NCBI RefSeq assembly: GCF_001540865.1
Contig: NC_033637.1
Location: 6,542,491-6,606,490, forward strand
Length of the DNA: 64,000 bases
Source: Ananas comosus
Lineage: Eukaryota; Streptophyta; Magnoliopsida; Poales; Bromeliaceae
Reading direction: 5' to 3'
A program made the translations under genes and the position numbers. The notes under the pieces are model-generated. The model saw only the letters and a program-made list of their open reading frames with translations, was not told the DNA's origin and made no database searches. Shown here piece by piece: positions 46,613 to 57,224 of the stretch (its first letter is position 1; the number at the start of each line of letters is the position of its first letter).

Positions 46613-49600
46613 ATTATTTGTCCAAATATGCGGGTTTGATGGTGTTGAGCCTATCACGAAAATGGCCGCTCGATCAACCCTTTGACCGACTGTGAGACCC
46701 CAGATAGTCCTATATATGAGATATAATAGGGCTAAACTCTTTAACCCGGCTTAAGCATTTTGGGTGGTGGCAAGGCCCAAGAGGTTAAGAGAGTTAAGCG
46801 TGCTAGGACGAGAGTAGTCTTAGGATGGGTGACCCCCTGGGAAGTTAGGGTGTCACACCGACCGTGTTGAGCCTATAGCAAAGATGGCCGCTCGGTGCAG
46901 GGATTAGCGATACATACACGGGTGAAAGAGACAAAGCTCTTCCCCTTTTTTTTTTCGTTTTTTTTTTTTGGTACGGACGGAGGGAGGGGAGGTGTGCATA
47001 GCACACCCCTCTCTTTACTTGCTAGCCGCGCACCAAGGAGGACACACGCGTGGAAGGGAGTGAAAAGAAGAAAAGAATTTCTTTGTTTTTTTTTACCTTT
47101 TTTCTTTTTTGTTCTTTTTTTTGTTGGCTCTAAAACTCTTTCTTTTTTCTGCTAGAAAAACCCTAGGACCTTCTTTTGCAGGTTTTGATTATATTTTATA
47201 GGAGATTCAAAAGTGATTCCCTTTTGGGAATAATTCAAAATACCAATCTATTGAGGAAGGAAACCTCAATCAAATAATTTATACTCTTTTACGGATCAGA
47301 GGAGGTGAGGCTGCCTCTTCTTTCTTTTTTTTGTCTTTTTTCTTCTTTCTTTTCTTTTTTTATTTCTTTATTCTTTCTTTCTTTTTGTTTTTGAACTTTC
47401 TCTCTTTTCTTTTGGAATGTAATTTTCTTTTTTACCCAAGCATTTAGATATATATATAAGAGATCAAGGATTAAAGTGCCCATCGGTACGGGCCGTATCC
47501 ACCATGCCGTATCGTGCCAGTAAGATATCGGCAGGATAAAGCCCCTGTGCTGATGGCACAACTCAAAACCCTCTATTCTTGAAATTAGTAAGTAATTTTG
47601 TGAATAAAGTTCAAAAGATTTGATAAAAATATATAATGAATACTTGGCATATTTTGTTGTTAAAAAAAATAAATATTTCGTGCCATTACGTGTCGTTTTA
47701 TGACATTTAGAAGGTCTATTTATCAAAAATCATAATTTTCAAATGTCTATTTCTTACGAATCTAATGATATCCTTTTTATATTATTTGTTTTGGGGACTA
47801 CATGATGCCTAGGCAATAGATTTTCAAACATTATTACCTTGTTAGTAAAAATGAATAGAACTGCAACGGACACCCATTTTGATCTGATTACCTTATCTTA
47901 AAAATTTTAATTGTACTTCTTAACCTTTTGATTTATTTGATTTGAGACGATTAATGACTCTTTACTTAAAATTTTGAATGTGTAGTTTATCTTTACAAGT
48001 TTAATTAATTAGTTTGTTTTATGCAATTTATTAACTATAAATTCATTAAAGTAAACAATTAGCTTGAATTTTGTATCGGAAGGGCCAATAATGATTTAAA
48101 TCAAACAAATTAAAATGTTGGGTGGTCGAATTAAAATGATCTATAGTTTTGGTGAGTTACTATACATTTTGACCTCAAATTCTGAAAGTTTGGATGGTTG
48201 AATCAAAATGGTTTATAGTTTAGGTGAGTTCTATACATTTTTACCTACTTTGCATTATAAGTTCTTTAGATGTTGACAATCACAATTTTTTGCATAACAC
48301 TTTAATTTTAAGACAAACATTATATGTTGGAGTTTTTTATAAGATATACAGATATACTGAGTGTGCACAATTATTTCTCATCATTCCGGGGAGTGAAAGG
48401 CGCATGTTTTAATTTACTTGTTCTTCCTTGTGATATGTGATAAGTCACAAGTTGGCTGGATTCTTGAGTCTTAATGAGGTGAGATTAGGGAAGGTTATTC
48501 CCCAACTAGGAAACTGTCCTCGAGCTGCCTCCACTCCGCTATAGAAATTGGGCTGTGACCCGAAATTCCAGTGAGCTGACAGGGGCCGTTGCTGGCCCCA
48601 CATTAGGGGAAAGAACTGCATTGGATGGGCTAGGAGAAACTACATTTCATACGATAACGGAAGAAAGTACAATAATATAGTTTCCCATCATGGACCTATG
48701 ATTAGGTGTGAGTGCTCTAACAAAATAATCGTACGAACAAGATAAGGAAAGGTGAAATCCCCTCTATTTAGCTCCTAAAAGCTAAAGAGAGGGTGGAAGA
48801 AATGAGATGGAAGGGCTGTTAAAGTAACTAAGAAACAGACCATGTGAAAAGAATATCAAGTCTCTTGCAAGATGGTGCAGAGTATGCAAGAGTTAACTTG
48901 ATTGAGGGAATAAAAAGAATGTAGGGCAAACTTAGGGAATAATATACTTGATAGTTACAATTATATGTGAGAAGTGTTGGGAATTATTATGATTGTCCTG
49001 CATCCCCTACTAACAAAGATACATGGAGCAGAGAGTACCGCACAATACCTTCGTCCATAAAGAGACAGAGAGAGATGTATTTTGCTATACAAAGAAATAA
49101 AAATACAACCCTTCACCTTTATGTTTTCTCCAAACCCAAATACCATGTGACTTCAGGTGAGACCCATTGTTCTCTTGTTTCACGGAAAGTCATGAATATA
49201 ATACCAGAATAAAACTTTTCATAATCTTATTTAGAGAAGACTAAACTAAAAGAATAAACCTTTATGCCAAATTACTCTACCAGAGCCCTAATCGCTTGCA
49301 CCTTTATTGGGCTATTCCTGATGATCGCATCATACACCCGCACTAGAAGAACACCACTGTACAAAGACCTCTAATTAATTTTGCCACGCATACCTTGGCC
49401 TAACTCACCATTGTTGGCTTAAAAGAGCAAACATCCTGCCTTGTAGCAGAGGACGGGGTCGGTCGAGTCACAATTGAAGCCTGTGGGAAACTATGTGGGA
49501 GGCTAAGGCGGGCTGAGTCATAATCGAGACCCGTGGGGCGTTGTGTCTATACTCTTTTAAGTGAATTGGTTATATCTTTCTAACAACTTGAATATTTGGA

Positions 49601-52600
49601 ATTAATGATTAATGACAATGATCTAAAAGTGGTACCAGCGCAAGTCACGTATTCGATTCCTGCATGCTGCAAATATGTGTAGGTGCTGGAGGGGTTGTTG
49701 GCGTAAAGGGTCTAGCATCTTGCCTTATGGTGGAGGCTAGGGTGCGCTGAGTCACAATGAAAGCTTGCGGGATGCATGGACGAGGTCGGGGGGTGACGAG
49801 TCACAAGCGAGACCCGTTGAGCGCTGTGTCAATATGCTTTAAATGAATTGGTTGTATTTTTCTAACAACTCGAGCTTTTGGAGTTAATAGTTCGTGCCAA
49901 CGATCCGACTACCATGCATATATAGTAGTTTCCATAAACTCGGTGTAAAATTCCTTTTGTGAACCATCAATTCTTTGGGGACTAATTATATTTACTATAA
50001 TGCCCTTAAGTGCAAAAGAAGGCATATTTTAACATTCTCCACCTTGACCCTTCTTTTTTTTCTTTTTTTTTTGTACTTCATTGCTCTAGCTCATCCTATC
50101 GCCCCTTCTCCCCGAGGCTTATAGTCATTAGCAATCTTGCAAATTAGCAAAGTTTAGGCAATGTTTAAACTTCTTCGTTATCCTAGGCTATGTTGGCATA
50201 TAGGTTTTTTCTTCTAAATTTGTCTTGTCTAACTAAGGCTTAGAAAAGTTCTATTTTGGTATTCTTTTTGGGGCTTTTCATTAAACAAGAGAGGGTGGGT
50301 TCCACCAGAAGGCCTTTGGTTACGGGTTTGGAGAAGACAGAATCATGTACTTTTGATTCTTCATATGGTAGAATGCATCTCTCTCATACATCCTTTGGCC
50401 GTAGGCAATTGCTAAACCATATAAATATTCTAGTATCTTCTTTCGGCATTTATTTTCTCTGATCATTTAGCATACTCTACTTCATGCATTTGTTAGTAGC
50501 GCATGTAGGACGGTATTAATAGTTCGCTACAAGAAGGACATGAATGACTATAATGATGAAGAAGATTTGCTACTCTTCAGAATAGAAATACTTTTTGAGT
50601 GGTTTCAACTTTCAAGGCTAAGAGATAAAGAGGACCAAACAACAAGCTTGTTAGTCCAATATCTAAAGCTTAATTCTGTCCCAAGAAGATGAAGCCAAAA
50701 TACCATGAGCCAGCTAGTGCTATACTTTGCAATTTAATGCAATGCCTTTGTTTATTTAAATTCGCACCTCTGCTCAACTATTATTTTTTTTCCACATTCT
50801 GTCCGCATTTCTATGGAAATCGGAAGCTGTTGTATATTTGCAATTTCATAGTGATGGACTCTGCCGCTAATATATCTTTCTCATATGCTCTATTAATGGT
50901 AGAAAATGCAGAAGCAACATTCTGCTGCAATGAAGAATTCCATTGCTTGTTTCGTTTTCTCTTTCCTTGAAAGGTTTTCGTTATGGTCTGAACAAGATCT
51001 AGAAATGATCTCCTGTTTTTCTGCACTATTGAGGTGCTTTGGACCTTTATTTCACATCAGTGATGCTACATTCTTTATCTGTGTAATTAAAGTCAGAATC
51101 AGCTCAGCTGGAAATGTTTTCTTCTATTCAAATTTGCGGTCTAGGTTTTGTTGTTTCAGACTTCATCAACTCATTTAGATTTGGTGGTTTCAGAAAGATA
51201 AATGAAGGATAAAAATGGTTCTTTACATATTCAATCTTCTTTTACACCACCACCACCCCCAGCACCCCATAACGATGGTTGATTCGTGCATACATATTTA
51301 TTTTGTTGGCGTTTTTACTCTTTTTTCTTCTTTTTTTTTTTTACACATTTTATATAATTGGATACGCCGGCAGATGAACTTTCATATTCTTATAATGGTT
51401 GTGTAGCTGAAATGCACTACAGCTGGATAAGGGATGATGACATCTAAAAGATTAAAGAAGAAAAAAAATAATCACTTTGAAGTTTTGCATTTTTGTTGCC
51501 AAACAAAAACTTTGAATGCAATCCACCATCTGATCCTACAGTCTTTCGTATAGAAATTCTATTAAAAAAGCGAAAATATGTCAACAATACCAAACAAGGC
51601 CTTAGTTTATGACTAGTCATTCCTTTCATCAGGTTTCATTCATGAACTTTTACAGTAAGTTTTGTTGCTTAATCATCACCAAATAATGTCCCAGGTGAAC
51701 TTCCTGAGCAAACTAGTTGCTCTGAGACCAGGAAAAACTGTCCAAAAAATGATTAGTGATGTGATGCATGGGAAAGAGGAAGGTGCTGATAACCTGGAAA
51801 CTGGGGATGATGAAGTTTCTGATGGCAGACAAAAGAATCTAAGTGGAGTAGCTGGAAGGGTGAGACTTACTTTGCTTAGGCCCTCTTTGGCCACCTGGTT
51901 CTTACTGCAAAATTGTTATTTGAAGAAGCACTAATGGCTTCTTCGTTAAAATCTTTTCTACACGTTTTTGCTGCAGAAACAAATCTAAGCTTCAAGCTGC
52001 ATCTTTTGTTCCTAAAGCTTTATTAAGCTTTCCGTTGCAGCAGAAGCTTGGATTATATTTTAGCCAAGCACAGCTTCCACTTTCTAGAGTACAGGAGATA
52101 CTCTGTGAAAGCCAGGCCAAAAATGGGCAAATAGTGCTTTAAATCTCCAGTAGTTTTGTAAATCATATAAAAGAAGGTAGCCCATATAGCTATGACTGAC
52201 GGCATAGTCTTGGTTTTTTTTTTTTCAGGGAAGTGTTACAGGCCGTAGGCCGCGCCCTGTTCGACCTGGTATGTTCCTGGAGACAGTTTCCAAGGTACTA
52301 ACTAACTCTTCGGTCATCCCTATTTTCTTTAAATATGTACGTAGTACTGTTTCTGATGATCTGGATTAGTTAAAAAGGATTTTAATTGCTTCACTTTCTG
52401 GCTAGGTCTTGGGTGGGATATATGCAGGAAATGTATCCGGAATCACTGCACAACATCTAGAATGGGTAGCTATACTACTACTATCTTCCTACTCTTAACT
52501 CTTGCGATGCGTTAAGCACATAATTAACAGTTCTTTCTATTCTTTTTATCTTTTCTTTTCTTTTAAATCCCCTTTCAGGTGCATCAAAAGACGCTTGAAA

Positions 52601-52623
52601 TTCTTCAAGAAATGGCCTACTGA
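32860..52623 (+). CDS. PRDA1: PRDA1-like plastid protein (PEP-RELATED DEVELOPMENT ARRESTED 1), nine exons
   Basis: Exons: 32860-33201, 34879-35034, 36619-36687, 36803-36973, 38615-38758, 51695-51859, 52229-52294, 52406-52465, 52579-52623. All introns are GT-AG and phase 0, and the joined frame is 405 residues, near the family length. Residues 1-60 are rich in Ser/Pro/Arg and look like a plastid transit peptide. Recognised blocks are AAQGVIGKRVDEMESGF-like and ALDYMIQIA (exon 2), KKCPPHVQVIGLLC and SRHELLRRVAAGGG (exons 3-4), PDRKLLARLVLVREEARNMM (exon 5), FLSKLVALRPGKTVQKMI (exon 6), RPVRPGMFLETV (exon 7) and SGITAQHLEWVHQKTL (exons 8-9). In Arabidopsis, PRDA1 acts in plastid nucleoids and is needed for genes read by the plastid-encoded RNA polymerase. 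Identification is by recalled similarity. Intron 5 is 12.9 kb. No coding lesion is seen. Confidence 0.85.
32929..32957 (+). repeat. Trinucleotide run coding poly-Ser in the PRDA1 transit peptide
   Basis: ATC/CATC repeats with a few CGTC units encode nine consecutive Ser in the presumed transit peptide. Length change here would keep the frame. Confidence 0.8.
33890..34010 (-). repeat. Possible tRNA-derived SINE fragment in PRDA1 intron 1
   Basis: On the minus strand, AGTATCAGAGCAGG is followed 11 bases later by TTCGAGTCCC. These resemble the A and B boxes of plant SINEs. Ends and poly-A tail are not clear. Confidence 0.3.
37900..38230. repeat. Foldback element in PRDA1 intron 4 with GCGGTGAATCATT repeats
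   Basis: AAAAGCGGTGAATCATTC (37981-37998) and its exact inverse (about 38004-38021) form an 18-bp stem with a 5-base loop. More copies of GCGGTGAATSATTTACC lie at 37959 and 38109, and an inverse near 38150. Flanking AT-rich parts are also partly inverted. A MITE is likely. Confidence 0.55.
39721..40270. repeat. Near-palindromic foldback, arms about 270 bp
   Basis: TACATACAAAAAAACTTACA at 39721 is mirrored by the inverse at 40251-40270. Similarity continues inward through GTGCCAAAGC, GCCAGTAAGAG, CACGCAAGCGTACCA and CACGGAAG to a centre near 39995. One of the longest inverted repeats in the window. Confidence 0.9.
40425..41335. repeat. Foldback element built of GATACGGATACG units
   Basis: The left arm starts CTATGTTGCACAGATACGGA and repeats GATACGG. 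The right arm (41135-41335) carries CCGTATCC repeats and ends GGATAC-inverse and CATGCTTCATAG. It is AT-rich between the arms. This resembles a repeat type frequent in plant introns. Confidence 0.7.
43051..43790. mobile_element. Tourist-like (PIF/Harbinger) MITE with TAA target duplication
   Basis: Ends are GGTATCGTTTGGTTCGGGG and, inverted, GGCTATGTTTGGTTGGGGGG. The element is flanked by TAA on both sides (43048-43050 and 43791-43793), the typical Harbinger target. The body is AT-rich with a (CT)n run (43575-43593) and no ORF. It lies in PRDA1 intron 5. Confidence 0.88.
44091..44290 (+). repeat. Fragment of the CAAGGATTAAAGTG foldback family
   Basis: It starts CAAGGATTAAAGTGCCGTGG with GGCACG-type repeats after it. 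There is no clear opposite arm. Confidence 0.5.
44692..44965. repeat. Minisatellite array 1 (unit about 28 bp and longer variants)
   Basis: Repeats of TTAACGACTTGATGGTCATT with TTTGTTCAG linkers, about eight units, some carrying extra sequence of up to 24 bp. Confidence 0.85.
44985..45400. repeat. Minisatellite array 2 (unit about 58-60 bp)
   Basis: About seven units of TTCATGAAATTAATTCATGA plus TAGGGGCCCATTTGGAAAGC. Each unit holds an imperfect palindrome, TCATGAAATTAATTCATGA. Confidence 0.9.
45489..45850. repeat. Minisatellite array 3 (unit about 27 bp)
   Basis: About twelve units of GGTTTTATTTGTGGACTTTGG with short variants. The unit lacks stops in two frames, which creates a false 119-codon ORF. 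Confidence 0.9.
45851..46150. repeat. Minisatellite array 4 (unit about 45-50 bp)
   Basis: About five degenerate units of GCTGGATTCAGGGCC plus GTGAGTAGACTGGGCC and a CATCTGTATAC-like linker. Confidence 0.75.
46440..46900. repeat. Minisatellite array 5, interrupted by (AT)n and a Cassandra LTR
   Basis: Units contain CCTATCACRARGATGGC at 46451, 46486, 46517 and 46649, and a diverged one at 46870. An (AT)n run at 46565-46609 and a solo LTR at 46691-46857 separate the units. Confidence 0.7.
46691..46857 (+). mobile_element. Cassandra-type solo LTR carrying a 5S rRNA segment, target duplication CCGAC
   Basis: The element starts TGTGAGACCCC and ends GTGTCACA, with perfect CCGAC duplications at 46686-46690 and 46858-46862. 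Its last 62 bases (46792-46853) match the 3' half of plant 5S rRNA, including AGTTAAGCGTGCT, GAGAGTAG and AGGATGGGTGACC. This keeps most of the internal Pol III element and C box but not the A box. 5S-containing LTRs define the Cassandra TRIMs. The length of 167 bp is shorter than usual for Cassandra. It also shares GGCTTAAGCATTTTGGG with the TRIMs at 10991 and 11806. Confidence 0.85.
47465..47720 (+). repeat. Fragment of the CAAGGATTAAAGTG foldback family
   Basis: It starts CAAGGATTAAAGTGCCCATC and has GCCGTATCGTGCCAGTAAGA, as in the foldback at 39721. A TCGTGCCATTACGTGTCG remnant near 47680 may belong to an opposite arm. Confidence 0.45.
47750..49430. other. Intron 5 sequence without recognised element
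   Basis: A short direct repeat (GTTTGGTGAGTT-like, near 48145 and 48215) is visible. No gene found. Confidence 0.4.
49436..49915 (+). repeat. Two tandem copies of a dispersed repeat with tRNA-like boxes
   Basis: Both copies contain GAGTCACAAT..., CGAGACCCGT, GAATTGGTT and TCTAACAACT. Between them, TGGTACCAGCGC is followed by TATTCGATTCC, resembling Pol III A and B boxes. A related minus-strand copy is at 25372. Confidence 0.5.
51879..52128. mobile_element. Possible MITE in PRDA1 intron 6
   Basis: Imperfect inverted ends GGCCCTCTTTGGCCACCTGG and, inverted, GCCCATTTTTGGCCTGG. The 250-bp body has several AAGCTT/AGCTTC palindromic bits. No clear target duplication. Confidence 0.4.
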
Positions 52624-53890
52624 CTTCATGAAAATGATCCTTAGCCTATGTCCCCACTGTATCCCATCTTCGTGGGTTGAGAGAATCTTTCCAGATTTGA
52701 AGAAATTTGATCCAGTGGTTTCAAGATGAAATGCTTCTGCATAGAGAAAACATTTCAGATGTCTAGAACCTGGTCGAGACGCCAAGCACATGTTTAGTTT
52801 TATCGCTTCATCGACAGCTTTTACTGGTACGACGAGAACTCGGCAGTGTCATTATGGACCCACCCATCGGTGGTGAAAGTTGATCATGCGAATGCCGACC
52901 TAAACAGATGCCTTTCATCATCATATGTAAATCAACTGTATCATAGTACTTCAGTTAGTACCCCTTTCTGATTGGAAAGAAGATGACTACTTTGGATTGT
53001 AAGTTATCCACTTAGTCATGTAATGCAGGTGTGACTGATATTTTAATGGATAGGTTAAGACTTCTTGTAACTTTATAGCCGGCAAAATGAATGTCAAATT
53101 CTTTTCTCTAGTCAATGAGCTGTATCTGAAATTTTGTTCGTGTTACAAGAAAAACCAAAAAAGCCCTGGCTTGTTGGGTGCAGAATGCTGAAGAAAATTG
53201 AGGAATAGAAAAAGAAAATAAATTACACGAGTAATATCCTTGTTGATTTATCCATGGAGGACCAAAATATTCCTTTTGATTTTCAAAAATTCCTGCAAAT
53301 TTCCCTTATTTCCCCTTCTAGGGTTTACTATTTTGATAATTTTAGCATAAATTTAAAATATTTAAATGGTAGTAAGGGGAAATAAATAAGTAAAAGCTCC
53401 CCTTTTTTTTTTGTTTTTTTGTAGATGAAGGCTTTCAAAGAACACAAAGACCCCACAGATACAGGAACTTAAAAAAAAAATTCACTGAAAGTAAGTAAAG
53501 AATTTTGTGTGGGTTGGTTTGAGGAAAAGGGTTCTCACAGCAGATGAGTAGATCTACTCAAGAGGGGGTGGTGGATTGGACACCAAAGTAACGTGTTATG
53601 TAGATCCGAAGACGAGTCAATAGACCACTTTATTCTCGCTATGCGCCTACATCTGGGCCTTGTTCAGTCAATAGGTATTGATATATGGACATTATTGACC
53701 GTTCCTGCCGAAGGGAGAGATGCATGCTCGAGGTACAATTTTGGGAAGAGATTACAGCACACAATATATAAGACACGCTCTAAAGGCTGAAGGGACTGAG
53801 CGCACTCGCTACAACATTATTTCTATTTTATTTTTAATTTTGCTACATCAAAGGATGGTTTGGGAGACCTTGGGGTGACACGTGTCCCCT
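52624..53890. other. PRDA1 3' region and intergenic sequence
   Basis: The first few hundred bases should hold the 3' UTR; no strong AATAAA signal stands out before about 53216 (AAAATAAATT). No further gene is recognised. Confidence 0.4.
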
Positions 53891-53892
53891 CA

Positions 53893-56800
53893 ACTAGGGG
53901 TGTAAAACGGGCCGAGCGGCACGTGTGTCACGCCCCAGATTACTCGTTTCTCCGGGCACACCGACAAATCCGCCGTATACAAAGAAATTTCTCTTGTATA
54001 CGAAGCGATAGCTGTACCTATAAACATACAATACTACAACTAGTAATATAGAGCTTCTAAAAGTAAAACATAAATAAAAACATAGATTCAATACATATAT
54101 AAAATCCTGGTACAAAATCACTCGCTCCAGCGAGGAATAACATCAGTATGTAAAGAACCAAAAACTATAACTACCTGTAACTGGTACTCCTCTAGCTCTG
54201 CAACTTGTCAGGAAGGGCTCTAACTCGCAACACTCTTTCCGCGATCAGAATCAGTAGTAGCAGCAATCGCAACAGAAGGCTCTGCAAAAAGTCACTAATT
54301 GGGTGTGAGAACTACTGCCAAAAAGAGTAGTTCTCAGTGGGTACCACTACCGACCTCAACGGCTCACCCACTAAGTCTATAGATGATATGCTCAATGATA
54401 GTAAAGGAACTGAAAATAATCTATAGTTATATGCCACTACACTATCATTATCTAATGCTAACTATCTGTAAAATAAGATAAGCTCTGACCCAATCTCACT
54501 AGGGACTGTGAATACACCCGTCCCGCCTCGCCTGTCGAGCTATACAGCTACCTCCACGCTCAGCCGTTCGTGGAGAGCAAGTCCAGCCAGGACACAACGA
54601 CACCAACGCAAACGCACAAAGCCCGACTTCGGAGTGGCACTTGTGGGCGCTATCCAACCGAGTATGGAAGCGTATCTCTGTCGAGCTCAATCAGGCTCTC
54701 ACAGGCCATGATCCAAATAAATAGGGTCACACTGGTCTAACAACCAAACTCACGTGCCCTCAGCAAAATCTGATGCAAAAACAGCAATCTGGATCCACCA
54801 TCAACCTCAACGGCACCCGACAGTCCGGAACAACCTAGACACTGCTGTATGAATAAGCTCTGCATCCCAGCACGAGCGTAAGTACAATCTACACTATCCT
54901 GGGTATCCACCGCCCACAAACTGCGGTGATACAAGCAAACTACGGTTCCTAGAGCTAAATATGGTAGTTTTAACATATGATAGTGTAGAAACGTCAATTT
55001 TCTCTTAAGTCAAGTTCAAGTCCAACATGTATTATTTAACTAATATTCTAAGCTCCAATTCAGATTTAAGAACACAATAAATCAACGAATCGAGCAACGA
55101 AATATGATACGAAAAAATCCACTAATATATGCTAGCAATAGAACTTAGGAGGAAATCCGCGAAAATCCGGTAAGCATCACTTTAACCCACCTCTAGCGCA
55201 AATCCACGGCAGCGAGAAGATCACGAAGTTGCTGGGAGCCTCAGCCGAAATCACCCACAACCAGCAACTGAACTCCTCCAAGGCTCTAAACACCAAAATA
55301 CTAAAATTCCATCAATCTTATAAAATTCAGCACTTATGCTTAACTTTTCCTCAATTACAATGTCAACTTCACCTTTCAATCTCCAATTCATGTGAGAAAA
55401 GGTCCCAAAACCAGTGGAGGATGATAGTACACTACGCTTAGGTCGCAACTCCAGCTTCCTCCAGGAATTTATCCATGAAAACCCCAAAAATACTGTTTTC
55501 AGCTCAAAAACCATAACAGCTGAGTAAAACACCAAATTGACTATACTAACCTCAATTAATTTCTGTCAAACAGGGTTCCACGAAGTCTTCAGAAAGTCAG
55601 CTAACCACCAAACCAAGTTTCACAGCAATCCGACCTTCCTACGTCGCACACGAGCCAAAACGCCGAAGGTCGCCACAGGAATTTTGCTAAAACAGCACTG
55701 CTCAAGGTGGAAATTGTAAAATTTGGAGTAATTTGAAGGACTTAGATGCAAAATAGGGCTTCTCTGTGAAGAAGGGAGGAAAAGAGCTCACAGGGGTCGA
55801 GTTCCATCTATTTATAGGGAGTTAGAGGGGTCAAATAAGCTCCAGGAACAAAAGCTGCTAGCCTAATAACCCTGCAGAAACGACCACTTTCGAGCGCCCA
55901 AAACTCCTTTCTGGGCGTCTGAAACCTCCAGGCTACACAATTGCTCCCCTTCGGTTCCTCCGCCCACAGTGTGCTGTGCCCATATCCGGGTCCGGCGGAC
56001 CTTACCTACCATTAGCCATGTGTCAGCACAAACGATATTCACGAAGTAAACTTTCGGACCCTCTTCTGGGCGCCCGAAACTAGGATCCGAATTGGCTTCC
56101 AGTTCTGTTCAGCTCAGCACTCGAGTTCTAGGCGACCCAAATCTTGTTCTAGGCACCAGAAACTGGCAAAACTCCAGTTTTGCTCCTTTGAGTGCGCCAA
56201 GTCCATTTCTGCATCCATTTCGTGCAGAAACAACTCTGACTCAGTTCGACACTCACCAGATGTGTCGACCAGTTACTAACACTGTATCCAATCCTATCCA
56301 AACCTTCGGAACACTACAATGCGGACCACCCCGGCCCGGCACGGCCTCGGGCCAGGCTACAGTCCGGCACGGGTACTGTAGAACTAGTACCGGGCCGGCC
56401 CGGCTCGAGAATCTGGGCTATGTTGGGCCTTTTCTTTGGAGCCCAACGGCCCGGCCCGGCACGGTCCGAAACGGGCCTGGGCCGTACCGGACCAAGGAGA
56501 GGCGAGTGGTCCGGCATGGCTCGGCACGCTTGGGCCGTGCCAACTGGGCCTAGACCCCACATGGGGTCTGAGCTCCTGGGGAGGAGGGCCTCCTCCCTAA
56601 GAGCTCTCGAAGGAGCAGTTTGGTCCAATGGACCAAAGAATTTTGGTCCATTGGACCGAAATCTATCTTCTTTTTAAAAAAACAATACAAATTTATTTAT
56701 TTTTTTTTACAAATAAATATTTATTTTAGTATACTTATTTTTATAATTTTTTATTATTTTAATCAAAATATTAATTTAAATAAAAATATTGATTGTTTAT

Positions 56801-57031
56801 ATTTTAAATTTTTTTAAAAAATTTAAAAATAAATATTTTACTAGGCCGGCCTGAAGCACGGCCCGGCCCCTGCCTTCCGGGACGAAGGGCTGTGTCGGGC
56901 CAAAGGGTAGACAATTTGGGCCTGGCATGGCTCGGCCTGAAATTAAATTCGGGCCAGGCCGGGCCGGGTCGGCCCCTAGCCCTTTTCGGCCCGAAAAATG
57001 TGGGCTGTGCCGGCCGGGCACGGTCCACATT
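53893..57031. repeat. GC-rich foldback (GGCCCGGC repeats), interrupted by a solo LTR
   Basis: The left remnant GTGTAAAACGGGCCGAGCGG (53900) precedes the LTR. After it, GCGGACCACCCCGGCCCGG (56321) starts a stretch of GGCCCGGCACGG units that is mirrored at 56840-57030, ending GGGCACGGTCCACATTG. At the centre, TTTGGTCCAATGGACCAAA (about 56620-56638) is followed by TTTTGGTCCATTGGACCGAA. Confidence 0.65.
53926..56318 (-). mobile_element. Solo LTR (minus strand), 2393 bp
   Basis: Plus-strand ends are TGTCACGCCCC and GAACACTACA. Stem-loop II (CGTATAC/GTATACG, 53974-54002) and a perfect 10-bp stem-loop I (GAGAACTACT/AGTAGTTCTC, 54307-54335) are in place. A minus-strand TATA (CTATAAATAG, about 55808-55817) and U3 repeats of GGGCGYCYGAAA (55914, 56068) complete the LTR layout. 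No internal domain. Flanks ACGTG and ATGCG are a poor target duplication. The fragment at 31567 belongs to the same family. Confidence 0.75.
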
Positions 57032-57189
57032 GNTTTAATGATAAACGTAAATTTGTGTATAAATCACGTATTCGAATTATTGACCTTTTTTTAAAAATGT
57101 ATTTTTCAACGAATTTAAAAATCAATATACAAATTTTATTCGTATTATATCCATACCCAATTTTTACAGTTTGCGAATTAACTCGCTCT

Positions 57190-57191
<2 letters not shown>

Positions 57192-57221
<30 letters not shown>
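57192..57221. repeat. (AT)15 microsatellite
   Basis: Uninterrupted AT run, followed directly by the GAGCTCCTATGCTTTTAAAA repeat. Confidence 0.9.

Positions 57222-57224
<3 letters not shown>

Noticed and set aside
46792..46853. A 5S rRNA gene
   Set aside because: Only the 3' half is present, the A box is missing, and the segment lies within a solo LTR with target duplication.
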